Source: Massilistercora timonensis (GTDB taxonomy: Bacteria > Bacillota > Clostridia > Lachnospirales > Lachnospiraceae). From it: 64,000 bases of DNA. The notes under the pieces were generated by a model, which did not search any database, was not told the DNA's origin, and was given only the letters and a program-made list of their open reading frames with translations. A program made the translations under genes and the position numbers. Numbering within the stretch: the stretch's first letter is position 1; each line of letters starts with the position of its first letter. Shown piece by piece: positions 45,541 to 53,590 of the stretch. The DNA lies in contig NZ_LT990039.1 of assembly GCF_900312975.1 (NCBI RefSeq), positions 992,001-1,056,000 on the forward strand, read 5' to 3'.

Positions 45541-45991
45541 ACCGAGAGGCGGGGTCCGGCGATTGCTCCGAGGCTAACGCTTAACCTCCGCAATCATCCG
45601 ACCCCCGCCTTATCGCCAACTGTCCCGACAAAGGCCGATAAGTGTTAGTCGGCCTGCGGCCGGAAAGAAGATGGGACAGGGCTTTGTGGATGTTCTGACA
45701 GAATCAGAACATACAGAAAACGAAGTCATCCCCTGCAGAGAATCCGTATTGGAGCATTAGAATCCGTTATAGAAAAACACCAGAGATTTCATGGAAAGAT
45801 TTGACTTCCAGTCAAATCTGAAAAGAGCCTGAGCAGGGAAATCATCAGACTTCCCTGCGAATTGCTCTGGTCATGAAATCTCCGGTGTTTTGATGTTAAG
45901 GATTCTTCGCGAACAGTTTCGGATTCTCTGCAGGGGCTGACTCCGTTTTTATGCGTCTGATTTCTGCCATATCATCCCTACAAACCTGAAT
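45541..45991. repeat. Structured repeat element B, inverted homologue of element A
   Basis: Read on the minus strand from the glgD stop codon, this 451 bp block has the same order of parts as element A. An outer stem of 30 bases with two mismatches (45717-45746 with 45920-45949) is followed inward by a 20-base stem (45774-45793 with 45872-45891) that closes the same two-hairpin junction. A GGCCGA/TCGGCC hairpin (45633-45654) and the G+C-rich hairpin (45545-45610) come next. The inner junction and the G+C hairpin are nearly identical to element A. The outer stem is unrelated in sequence but still paired. ATTCAGGTTT follows both the glgD and Rpn stops. Confidence 0.85.
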
Positions 45992-47107
45992 CTACAATAC
46001 GTCCCCTCGCTTGACATATCCCGGATGCTCGGTCTCCGCCACCACTTCTTTCACGTGGATCAGCTTCGCGTGCTTGTCTACCACCAGATTCTCTGCGTGA
46101 ACGTCTTCGCCGACAACCGCGCCGGGCAGGATGATACTGTTTCTTACAACCGCGCCCTTTTTGATCACACAGCCCCGGCCGATGATAGAATTCTCAATAG
46201 TTCCCTCGATCATACATCCATTGGACACTACGGAATTCTTCACTTCTGCAGTATCAAAATACTGGGTCGGGCAGGAATCATTGGTCCTGGTATAGATGGG
46301 CCACTCATCTGTGAAAAGTGTTCTTGCCGACTTAAAATCGATCAGTGAGATATTTGCGTTATAATAACTGGGGAAATCCGTGATCGTGGCAAAATATCCT
46401 CTGTGGGAAACGCCGCGGATATCCAGTTCTTCACATTCCCGGCTCACAATGTCCGCCAGGGTATACATAGCCGACATCTTGTGGGCTTTCTGGATCAGCT
46501 CCAGGAACAATTCCTTCTTCATTACATAAGTGTCCATGAATATGTTCCGGTTCTTGGCACTTCCCCGGTTCGTTTCAATGGAGAGCACACCTTTCTGCCG
46601 GTTCAGATTCAGGAAACTGCAGTTAAGGAACGCTTCCTTCGCATTATCAACAGCATGATAGAGAAGAGTGATGTCCGCTCCGGAATCAATATGCTCCTGC
46701 AGAAGCTGGCTGTAATCCATGGCATACACCATATAGCTGGGGGCGATCACCACATAGGGGAAATGTACCTTCTCGATGCACTCCAGGTTCTCCATATACG
46801 CTGCGATGTCATTGTTGTAAATATCATTTTCCATTCCATTTTCAGAGAACAGAATATGTAATCTTCCTCTCTTGGAGTTGATATTGTAATGACGTCCGGT
46901 TCCCAGATGTTCCACCAGCGAACGGGGTTTTCTGCGAATGTAAACCTGGATATTGTCAATGTCGCTGTTGCTCATGTTCGAGATCGGGAAGTCGATGACC
47001 CGATATCTTCCCAGGAACGAGAACGCTCCTACAGGGCGGTAGGCCTGGAGTCCTTCCACATGGATGTGATTCCCGGCAAAATTAATGATACCCAATGCTC
47101 TTGCCAT
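45992..47107 (-). CDS. glgD: Glucose-1-phosphate adenylyltransferase subunit GlgD
   Basis: A 371-residue GlgC-like protein with the nucleotidyltransferase fold and C-terminal left-handed beta-helix, but without the GGRGSRL catalytic loop (the start reads GIINFAGNHIHVEGL). This is the regulatory GlgD subunit known from Firmicutes, which joins GlgC to form a more active ADP-glucose pyrophosphorylase for glycogen synthesis. It starts one base after the glgC stop. Other glg genes are not in the window. Its 3' end abuts structured element B. Confidence 0.93.
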   Translation of the reverse strand: MARALGIINFAGNHIHVEGLQAYRPVGAFSFLGRYRVIDFPISNMSNSDIDNIQVYIRRKPRSLVEHLGTGRHYNINSKRGRLHILFSENGMENDIYNNDIAAYMENLECIEKVHFPYVVIAPSYMVYAMDYSQLLQEHIDSGADITLLYHAVDNAKEAFLNCSFLNLNRQKGVLSIETNRGSAKNRNIFMDTYVMKKELFLELIQKAHKMSAMYTLADIVSRECEELDIRGVSHRGYFATITDFPSYYNANISLIDFKSARTLFTDEWPIYTRTNDSCPTQYFDTAEVKNSVVSNGCMIEGTIENSIIGRGCVIKKGAVVRNSIILPGAVVGEDVHAENLVVDKHAKLIHVKEVVAETEHPGYVKRGDVL

Positions 47108-47108
47108 A

Positions 47109-48248
47109 CTATTCTACCCCCTTTACTCGTTTCGACACAAGCTCGATGTGCTCGCTGTCCGGTGTACCCACCACGGCTTCCTTGCCGATCTTCACATTGT
47201 CCGCGACCAGAGCCCGCTGTACCACGGCGCCTTCTTCCACTTCCACGCCCGGCATCAGGACACTGTCAATGATCTTAGCACCGGCTCCTACCTTCACGCC
47301 GGTAAATAAAACAGAACTGGTAACTTCACCTTCAATGATACACCCCTGGGTGATGAAGGCATTCTTGATCTTCGCATCCGGTCCGATATACTGCGGAAGC
47401 GCCGTTACATCTTCTGTATAGATCTTCCAGGTGGAATCATCCAGATCCAGTTCATTGTTCTTGTCCAGCAGGTCCATATTCGCCTCCCACAGGGAGTCGA
47501 TGGTCCCTACATCCTTCCAGTATCCTTTGAATTTGTAGGCAAAAAGATTCTTACCGTCCTGCAGCATCTGAGGAATGATATCCTTGCCAAAATCATGGCT
47601 GGAATCCGGGTTCTTCAGATCAGCTGTCAGCATTTTCCGAAGAAGCTTCCAGTCGAAAATGTAGATACCCATGGATGCCAGATTGCTCTTGGGATGTTCC
47701 GGTTTCTCCTCAAATTCTGCGATCCGTCCGTCTTCATCCGCATTCATGATCCCAAACCGGCTGGCCTCACGCATAGGCACTTCAATGACCGCGATCGTGG
47801 CATCCGCGCCCTTGGCCTTATGCTCCGCCAGCATTTTCGCATAATTCATTTTGTAAATGTGATCCCCTGACAAGATCAGGACGTATTCCGGTGAGTACGT
47901 ATCAATGAAGTCAATATTCTGGGAAATCGCATCCGCAGTCCCCCGGTAAACGTCCAGGTTTGTGTCTGCCTTCTCACGGGGCGGCAGTACGAATACGCCA
48001 CTGTCCTTCGCGTCCAGTCCCCAGCGGCGGCCCGCTGCCACATAACTGTTCAGAAGGATCGACTCATACTGCGTCAGAACTCCCACAATATCGATTCCAC
48101 TATTCGCGCAGTTACTCAATGGAAAATCAACGATCCGGTATCTTCCGCCGTACGAAACAGCCGGTTTAGCCACTTTATTCGTAAGTTCATGCAAACGTGA
48201 ACCTCTTCCGCCAGCCAGGATCATTGCCAACATGGTATTTTGCTTCAT
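47109..48248 (-). CDS. glgC: Glucose-1-phosphate adenylyltransferase catalytic subunit
   Basis: A 379-residue ADP-glucose pyrophosphorylase. It has the catalytic loop [14 protein letters not shown] (about 10-23), [11 protein letters not shown], the sugar-phosphate motif [10 protein letters not shown] and a C-terminal beta-helix. It makes ADP-glucose from glucose-1-P and ATP, the first committed step of glycogen synthesis. GAGAGGA lies six bases before the ATG, and a good promoter is about 35 bp upstream. It forms a two-gene operon with glgD. Confidence 0.96.
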   Translation of the reverse strand: MKQNTMLAMILAGGRGSRLHELTNKVAKPAVSYGGRYRIVDFPLSNCANSGIDIVGVLTQYESILLNSYVAAGRRWGLDAKDSGVFVLPPREKADTNLDVYRGTADAISQNIDFIDTYSPEYVLILSGDHIYKMNYAKMLAEHKAKGADATIAVIEVPMREASRFGIMNADEDGRIAEFEEKPEHPKSNLASMGIYIFDWKLLRKMLTADLKNPDSSHDFGKDIIPQMLQDGKNLFAYKFKGYWKDVGTIDSLWEANMDLLDKNNELDLDDSTWKIYTEDVTALPQYIGPDAKIKNAFITQGCIIEGEVTSSVLFTGVKVGAGAKIIDSVLMPGVEVEEGAVVQRALVADNVKIGKEAVVGTPDSEHIELVSKRVKGVE

Positions 48249-48280
48249 AGCGAATCCTCTCTTTCCTCTTGTTGTCCAAT

Positions 48281-48309
48281 ATTATACATTTTTTCTGTAA
48301 ATTATGCAA
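48281..48309 (-). promoter_or_regulatory. Promoter of glgCD
   Basis: On the minus strand TTGCAT (48304-48309) is 17 bp from a perfect TATAAT (48281-48286). The MITE-like element ends only 19 bp upstream of the -35. Confidence 0.8.
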
Positions 48310-48327
48310 TAATTTCTGTAATATTAT

Positions 48328-48501
48328 ACAAAAAGTTTAGGCATGCATAATTGGCGAGCAGAAATCATGTTTACATGATTTTGCGAGTTAATTTATGGCA
48401 TGCACTAAGCGCACGCTAACGAGCAAACCTGCGGCAACGCCGCGGTAGAGCCCGCAAGGGCGGGGTTGCGAGTGCACAGCGAGCGCGGCTAAACTTTTTG
48501 T
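48328..48501. repeat. MITE-like palindromic element with 13 bp terminal inverted repeats
   Basis: A 174 bp gene-free element bounded by a perfect 13 bp terminal inverted repeat (ACAAAAAGTTTAG at 48328-48340, CTAAACTTTTTGT at 48489-48501). Inside are nested hairpins: a left arm with AAATCATG/CATGATTT, and a G+C-rich right arm with GCGGCAACGCCGC and CCCGCAAGGGCGGG hairpins flanked by GCAAACC and TGCACT/AGTGCA pairs. No protein is encoded and no clear target-site duplication is seen. With the partial copy next to it, it fills 48328-48654 between glgC and the ABC operon. Confidence 0.75.
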
Positions 48502-48554
48502 GTCCCATAAACTTAAAGGGTATGCTTGCATAGACTTTCCTGCGGGCTTTTACT

Positions 48555-48654
48555 TGCACTAAGCGCACGCTGACGAGCAAACCTGCGGCAACGCCGCGGT
48601 AGAGCCCGCAAGGGTGGGGTTTGCGAGTGCACAGCGGGCGCGGCTAAACTTTTT
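48555..48654. repeat. Partial direct copy of the MITE-like element (right arm)
   Basis: About 100 bp nearly identical to the right arm at 48401-48499, in the same orientation and 154 bp away. Differences are a handful of point changes and a one-base indel. It ends exactly at the stop codon of the ABC ATPase gene, whose TAA is inside the repeat's terminal motif. The left arm is missing. Confidence 0.8.
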
Positions 48655-49315
48655 ATCCCTCCATCTCCACCACTCTGGTGCACACTCTCCCCAGCAGCTT
48701 TTCATCATGGCTCACCACCAGAAGCCCCAGTTCCCGCTTCTTTGCCTCCTCCATAAGGCAGTTCCAGATCCGGGCCCGGGTCACCAGATCCAGCATGGCG
48801 GTGATCTCATCGCAGAGAAGGAATCTTACGCCCGGGCGCAGCGCTCTGGCAAGGCAGAACCGCTGCAGCTCCCCGCCGGACAGTTCGGAGGGGAACCGGT
48901 CCAGCCATTCCTCCCGGATCCCCAGCCGGTCCAGAAGTTCCCGGTCCCGCAGCGTTTCTTCATCGTTCTCTGCCGGATTGCTCGTTATCGTACCCGAGAG
49001 TCTGATCCCTGCCTCCGCAAGCGTCTCCTTCATCCGAAGCCTGGGATCCACTGCCGTCTCCGGGTGCTGCCAGATCATCTGCACCGGGCAGACGCCCCGG
49101 TACGCTCTTACCTCTTTCCCGTCCAGCAGGATCTGTCCTCCTTTTGGAGCCTCGTATCCCGCCAGCAGCCGGCACAGCGTGGTCTTGCCCCGGCCGCTTT
49201 TCCCTTTTAATCCCACCCGCTCTCCGGGCGCGATGGTAAGATTTACTTGATCCAGCACCGGATGTTTCTTCTTTCCCGGATAATAAAAAGTAACCTCTCT
49301 TGCCTCTAACTCCAT
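48653..49315 (-). CDS. ABC transporter ATPase, second subunit (NikE/DppF-like)
   Basis: A 220-residue single ABC domain with Walker A GKSGRGKTT, signature LSGGELQRFCLARAL, Walker B FLLCDEITAML and H-loop SHDEK. It lacks the C-terminal oligopeptide extension, as nickel-type ATPases often do. It pairs with the ATPase encoded just before it (10 bp overlap) to drive the permease pair. It is the last gene of the larEBC-transporter operon. Its stop codon is embedded in the repeat at 48555-48654, suggesting insertion at the gene end. Confidence 0.88.
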   Translation of the reverse strand: MELEAREVTFYYPGKKKHPVLDQVNLTIAPGERVGLKGKSGRGKTTLCRLLAGYEAPKGGQILLDGKEVRAYRGVCPVQMIWQHPETAVDPRLRMKETLAEAGIRLSGTITSNPAENDEETLRDRELLDRLGIREEWLDRFPSELSGGELQRFCLARALRPGVRFLLCDEITAMLDLVTRARIWNCLMEEAKKRELGLLVVSHDEKLLGRVCTRVVEMEG

Positions 49316-50088
49316 TCTGCGCCTCCTTCTTCCTGCATCGCCTGCCAGAGCGCCCGGGTAAAGGGGTGCTCCAAAGTTTCCGGATGCCGGGATTCTTCCG
49401 GTGTGATCTCTTCAACCGATTCCCCCTGATAAAAGACAGACACCCGGTCTGCCACTTCCAGCGCAAGTTCAAGATCATGGGTAATAAGGAGCACCGCCGC
49501 CCCCTCGTCCGCCAGTTCCCGGAAGTGTCCCAGGATCCTCCTGGCCGTCCCCATATCCAGTCCTGGCGTTGGCTCATCCGCCACGATCAGCCTGGGGCGC
49601 TCCGCAGCGGCAGAAGCGATCAACACTCTTCTTGCCATCCCCCCGGACAACTCAAAGGGATAGAGATCCTCTGTCTCCGGTCCCAGCCCGTACCGGGCCA
49701 GGGCTTCCCGGAACTTCCTTCGGGTCTCCGGGTCCTTCTTTCCCTTCCACAGCTGAGGCCCTACCTTCATCAGCGGGTCCAGACAAGTGACACCCTGAGG
49801 GATCAGCGCGATCCCCCTCCCCCGCAGTTTTTCCTGTCGTTCTCTGGTCAACGGCTCACCGTCATAGAAGATCTCTCCCTCCATGTGGCTGTTATAGGGA
49901 AGGATCCCAAGAATCGCATGGGCCAGCAGACTCTTCCCCGACCCGCTGGCGCCCACGATGGCCGCAACTTCCCCCGGCCGGACCTGAAGGGACAGATCCT
50001 GGATCGTCTCAAGCCTTCGCTTCTGAAGCCCCTTGTCATATTGTGTAAAAGACACGGCCAGATGCCGGATCTCCAAAATCGGTTCCAT
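49306..50088 (-). CDS. ABC transporter ATPase, first subunit (NikD/DppD-like)
   Basis: A 260-residue ABC ATPase with GASGSGKSL Walker A, the Q-loop IPQGVTCLDPLMKVG typical of nickel/peptide importers, LSGGMARRVLIASA signature, VADEPTPGLD Walker B and THD H-loop. The ATG giving MEPILEIRH is chosen because GGAGG lies seven bases before it; longer in-frame starts would overlap the permease gene. It belongs to the predicted nickel import system next to the lar genes. Confidence 0.9.
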   Translation of the reverse strand: MEPILEIRHLAVSFTQYDKGLQKRRLETIQDLSLQVRPGEVAAIVGASGSGKSLLAHAILGILPYNSHMEGEIFYDGEPLTRERQEKLRGRGIALIPQGVTCLDPLMKVGPQLWKGKKDPETRRKFREALARYGLGPETEDLYPFELSGGMARRVLIASAAAERPRLIVADEPTPGLDMGTARRILGHFRELADEGAAVLLITHDLELALEVADRVSVFYQGESVEEITPEESRHPETLEHPFTRALWQAMQEEGGAEWS

Positions 50089-50137
50089 AGGGTTTCCTCC
50101 CGTCTTCCTTTCCATTGCTTTTTTCTCAGGCCTTCCC

Positions 50138-50971
50138 TTACTCATGCACACTGGCCGGGTCCAGAAGCCGCCTTGCCCGCTCACCCAGCAGGGCGAACAA
50201 TCTCACAGTCAGCACCAGCGAGATCCCGGGAAAAAGAGCCAGCCACCATTTCCCTGTGGTCAGGTACTGCATGCTCTCCGACAGGATCACGCCGATGGCC
50301 GGCTGCTCTGCCGAAAGTCCAAATCCCAGAAAGGTCACGCTGGACTCATGCAAGATGGCATGGGGGAACAGCAGGATCAACCCGGTCAGAAACTGGGGCA
50401 GGACATGGGGCAGCATATGGCGCCCGGCCACCTGAAGTTTCCCGGCTCCCAGCTTCCCTGCCGCCAGCACATAGGGTGCCTGTCGAAGCTGCAGCACCTC
50501 GCCCCGGATCACCCGGGAGAGAGAGGGCCAGTGGCTGAAGGACACCCCGGCCGCCACCCCCAGAAACCCTTTGCCGCAGGCCAGGGAGATCAGGATCACC
50601 AGCAAAATATGAGGGATCCCCATCATCAGGTCGATCCACCAGGAGATACAGGTGTCTGCCCGGCGCCCCAGCACCGCCGCCCCGGTTCCCATAAGAAGGG
50701 CGATCCCGGCGCTGACACAGGCGGTCAGGAGCCCGATCCGGATACTGAGGGACAGGCCCGCCAGTGTCCGGGCAAACATATCCCGGCCCATCCAGTCAGT
50801 GCCAAAAAGATGGCTCATAGAAGGAGCCAGGTTCTTGCTGCTAAAATCCGTCTCCATGGCAGCGTCTTTCAGAAAAATCCCCGCTATAGTCACCGCTGTC
50901 AGCAGGGAAACTGCCAGGATCAGGAATACAGCGGTTTCCTGCCTGCGGTTTTTTGTCTTCTCTCTTCTCAT
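50138..50971 (-). CDS. ABC transporter permease, second subunit (NikC/DppC-like)
   Basis: A 277-residue inner-membrane permease with one N-terminal helix (about 15-35) and five to six more. The N-terminal SMSHLFGTDWMGRDMFARTLAG motif is diagnostic for the NikC/DppC/OppC family, and the EAA-type loop (AAGKLGAGKLQVAGRHMLPH) contacts the ATPase. Its start overlaps the partner permease stop by four bases. Nickel is inferred from the lar genes; peptides are the alternative. Confidence 0.9.
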   Translation of the reverse strand: MRREKTKNRRQETAVFLILAVSLLTAVTIAGIFLKDAAMETDFSSKNLAPSMSHLFGTDWMGRDMFARTLAGLSLSIRIGLLTACVSAGIALLMGTGAAVLGRRADTCISWWIDLMMGIPHILLVILISLACGKGFLGVAAGVSFSHWPSLSRVIRGEVLQLRQAPYVLAAGKLGAGKLQVAGRHMLPHVLPQFLTGLILLFPHAILHESSVTFLGFGLSAEQPAIGVILSESMQYLTTGKWWLALFPGISLVLTVRLFALLGERARRLLDPASVHE

Positions 50972-51960
50972 TCTCTGGCCGCCCCCCTCCGGATCCTGGG
51001 GTCCACCACGCCGTAGAGAAGGTCCGCGATGAGATTTCCCAGAAATACTATGGCCGCCGTGATCACCGTGATCCCAAGCAAAAGCGGCAGATCGCTTCCC
51101 AGGCCTGCCTCCACCGCCGCCTGTCCAAGGCCCGGATAGGAGAAGACCTGCTCCACCAGCACCGATCCGCCGATGATCTCACTGACAGAGGCAAACTGGA
51201 GGGTGATGGCGGGAAGCAGCACGTTGCGAAGGCCGTGGCGCAGGACAATGGATCTCCAGGACTCGCCTCTTGCCCTGGCAAACAGCACATAGTCTGACTC
51301 CAGCACATCCACCAGTTTCTCCCGGGTGTGAAGCGCAATATTTGCCACGCCGGTAATACTTAAGGTCAGGGCCGGAAGGATGGCGTGGCGCAGCCGGTCC
51401 AGAGCTGTCACCGCCTGAGCCTCCATGCCTGCAGGCACTGACAGACCCACCGGCAGCCAGCCAAGCCATACCGAGAAGATCAGAAGCAAAAGGATGGCAA
51501 GCCAGAAAGCCGGGGTACTGGAGATCACCAGACAGTATCCCCGGATCAGCCGGTCCGGAAGCCTCCCCCGGAAGGCGCCGGAAAGGACGCCAAGAGCAAG
51601 CCCCAGGATCCCGGACAGCAGCCAGGCAGTGAGAAGAAGAAGCACCGAGCCGGACATCCTCTGGCCCACCACCGCAAGCACCGGCTGCCGGTAGAGAAGA
51701 GACTCTCCCAGGTCTCCCCGCAAGGCATTTCCCAGCCATCCAAGATACCTCTCTGCCGCCGGGGTGTCCACGCCCCAGTAAGCTCTCAGGTTTTCCACCT
51801 GTTCCCGGCTCATGGACCCAAGCGCCGTCTCGCCCACGTTGGTCTGAAGCGGGTCTAAGGGCGACGCGCTCATCAGAAGAAAGGTCACCAGGCTTACGCC
51901 CAGAAGCAGCGTCCCCATCCGTATGAACTTTTTCCCCGCAAATGTAAGACGATGTTTCAC
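50968..51960 (-). CDS. ABC transporter permease, first subunit (NikB/DppB-like)
   Basis: A 330-residue permease with six helices, the N-terminal GVSLVTFLLMSASPLDPLQ motif of the DppB/NikB family and an EAA loop near residue 235 (YVLFARARGESWRSIVLRHG). It forms the transport channel with the DppC-like subunit. It lies 13 bp after the binding-protein gene in the same operon. Confidence 0.9.
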   Translation of the reverse strand: MKHRLTFAGKKFIRMGTLLLGVSLVTFLLMSASPLDPLQTNVGETALGSMSREQVENLRAYWGVDTPAAERYLGWLGNALRGDLGESLLYRQPVLAVVGQRMSGSVLLLLTAWLLSGILGLALGVLSGAFRGRLPDRLIRGYCLVISSTPAFWLAILLLLIFSVWLGWLPVGLSVPAGMEAQAVTALDRLRHAILPALTLSITGVANIALHTREKLVDVLESDYVLFARARGESWRSIVLRHGLRNVLLPAITLQFASVSEIIGGSVLVEQVFSYPGLGQAAVEAGLGSDLPLLLGITVITAAIVFLGNLIADLLYGVVDPRIRRGAARE

Positions 51961-51973
51961 GCCGTGCTCCTTT

Positions 51974-53590
51974 CTACTCTTCCCAGCTCCACCGATCCAC
52001 GTTGTTGACTACAGACCAGCCGTGGCCGTGGGGATGGATCTTCTGCTCCGCCACCCTAAGGCCGTCACGCACCCAGTAAAGATGGTCGATATTCACCAGC
52101 CACACCCAGGGAACATCTCCCTCCTGGGTCACGCCAGTGGTCCCGTCCCACTGGGCCTTCTGCCACAGGGCATAGGATTCCTCCAGATCCCCGCTTGCCA
52201 GCGCCTGATCCATATATGCGTCCACCGCCTCATTTCCATAGGGGGAATACCGGGCGGAGCCGCTCTTTTCTTCTGTATGGTAAATGTTATAAAGCTCCAT
52301 GGGGGTATGGCCCCCCCATCCCCACAACAGCGGGTCCGCAAGCGCCCGGTCATAGGCCGTATCCCAGCCCACGCCCTCGGTGGTGCAGACGATCCCCAGC
52401 TCCTCCATCTGATCCGCAAAATCTTCCACCAGCGCCTGGCGGACCGAATCTCCGGCAGAAAACAGTAGGTTCAGACTGGCCTTCACACCATCCTTTTCCC
52501 GGACGCCGTCTGCTCCCATTCTCCAGCCCGCCTCATCCAATAATTTCCCCGCTTCTTTCGGGTCGTAAGCCACTTCCGAAGCTTCACTGTACCAGGGAAG
52601 CTGGTCGCAGACACTGTAAGCCGGGCTTCCGTAACCGTTCAGCACATGATCGATCATTTCCTGGCGGTCGATCCCCAGATTGATGGCTCTTCGCACCCGC
52701 ACATCCGAAGTGAAGTCATTTCCTGTCTGTCTGCCTTCCTCATCCGTCCCCTCCGGGACCGCCGGCAGGTTGAATCCCCGGTTGTCCACCGTCTCGTAAG
52801 CGGCCAGCTCATACCCGTCTATGTTCTGATCCGAATACGTGGCGGAAGTATAGGCCACATCCACCTGGCCCGCCTGGGCGGCCAGAAACGCCGCATCCTC
52901 CTCCATAAAAAGGATGGTCACCTGCTTCATTTGGGGCGCCTCCCCGTAATAATCCGGGTTGGCCTCCAGGATCACCTGCTGCCCCTGATCCCACTGCTTC
53001 AATATATACCGGCCGGAGCCGATGGGATTGGTCCCGTAAGTACGACTGTCATAGGCGTGCTCCGGCAGAATCCCCACCGCCGCCATGGTATAGGGCCAGA
53101 TGGAAAACGGCCAGGTCATATGGAACACCACGGTGGTATCATTGAGGGCCTCCGCCCGGTCCAGCATGGTGAAATCATTGACCGAACTGGTCTCTTTCAC
53201 CGTATTGTAGGTAAATGCCACGTCCCCGGCAGTCAGCGGCTCTCCGTCTGTAAATTGCACATCTCCCCGGATAGTCACCGTCCAGGTAAGTCCGTCTTCG
53301 CTGACGCTGGTGTCTGTAGCCAGATCATAACCGATGGTCAGATCCGGGTTGGTCACTGTCAAAGTGCTCTGGATCAGAGGCTCATGGACATGCTCGCCTG
53401 CGCCCCATCCAAAGGCCGGGTCGAATCCTGCCTCCGGCTCCGATGTGGGACCCATGGCAACGATAACGGAATCTTCTCTGGAAGCCTGACTCTCCCCGGA
53501 AGTCTCCACACTTCCAATAGCCCCGCCGCAGCCTGCCAGAAGACCTGCCGCAAGTCCTGCTGTAAGAATGATTGCCGTAAACCGCCTCAA
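51974..53590 (-). CDS. ABC transporter binding lipoprotein, family 5 (predicted nickel-binding)
   Basis: A 538-residue SBP_bac_5 protein with a lipoprotein signal (LAGCGG, Cys21). The family core includes VRRAINLGIDRQEM. Histidine clusters stand out: GAGEHVHEPL near residue 65 and the C-terminal IHPHGHGW near 521-528, both possible Ni2+ or Ni-chelate ligands. It starts right after the larC stop (no gap), so the operon joins nickel cofactor synthesis and uptake. Peptide binding is the alternative reading. Confidence 0.85.
   Translation of the reverse strand: MRRFTAIILTAGLAAGLLAGCGGAIGSVETSGESQASREDSVIVAMGPTSEPEAGFDPAFGWGAGEHVHEPLIQSTLTVTNPDLTIGYDLATDTSVSEDGLTWTVTIRGDVQFTDGEPLTAGDVAFTYNTVKETSSVNDFTMLDRAEALNDTTVVFHMTWPFSIWPYTMAAVGILPEHAYDSRTYGTNPIGSGRYILKQWDQGQQVILEANPDYYGEAPQMKQVTILFMEEDAAFLAAQAGQVDVAYTSATYSDQNIDGYELAAYETVDNRGFNLPAVPEGTDEEGRQTGNDFTSDVRVRRAINLGIDRQEMIDHVLNGYGSPAYSVCDQLPWYSEASEVAYDPKEAGKLLDEAGWRMGADGVREKDGVKASLNLLFSAGDSVRQALVEDFADQMEELGIVCTTEGVGWDTAYDRALADPLLWGWGGHTPMELYNIYHTEEKSGSARYSPYGNEAVDAYMDQALASGDLEESYALWQKAQWDGTTGVTQEGDVPWVWLVNIDHLYWVRDGLRVAEQKIHPHGHGWSVVNNVDRWSWEE

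Noticed and set aside
48401-48654. CRISPR array
   Set aside because: Only two ~100 bp imperfect copies with internal palindromes and terminal inverted repeats; no short regular repeat-spacer pattern anywhere in the window.
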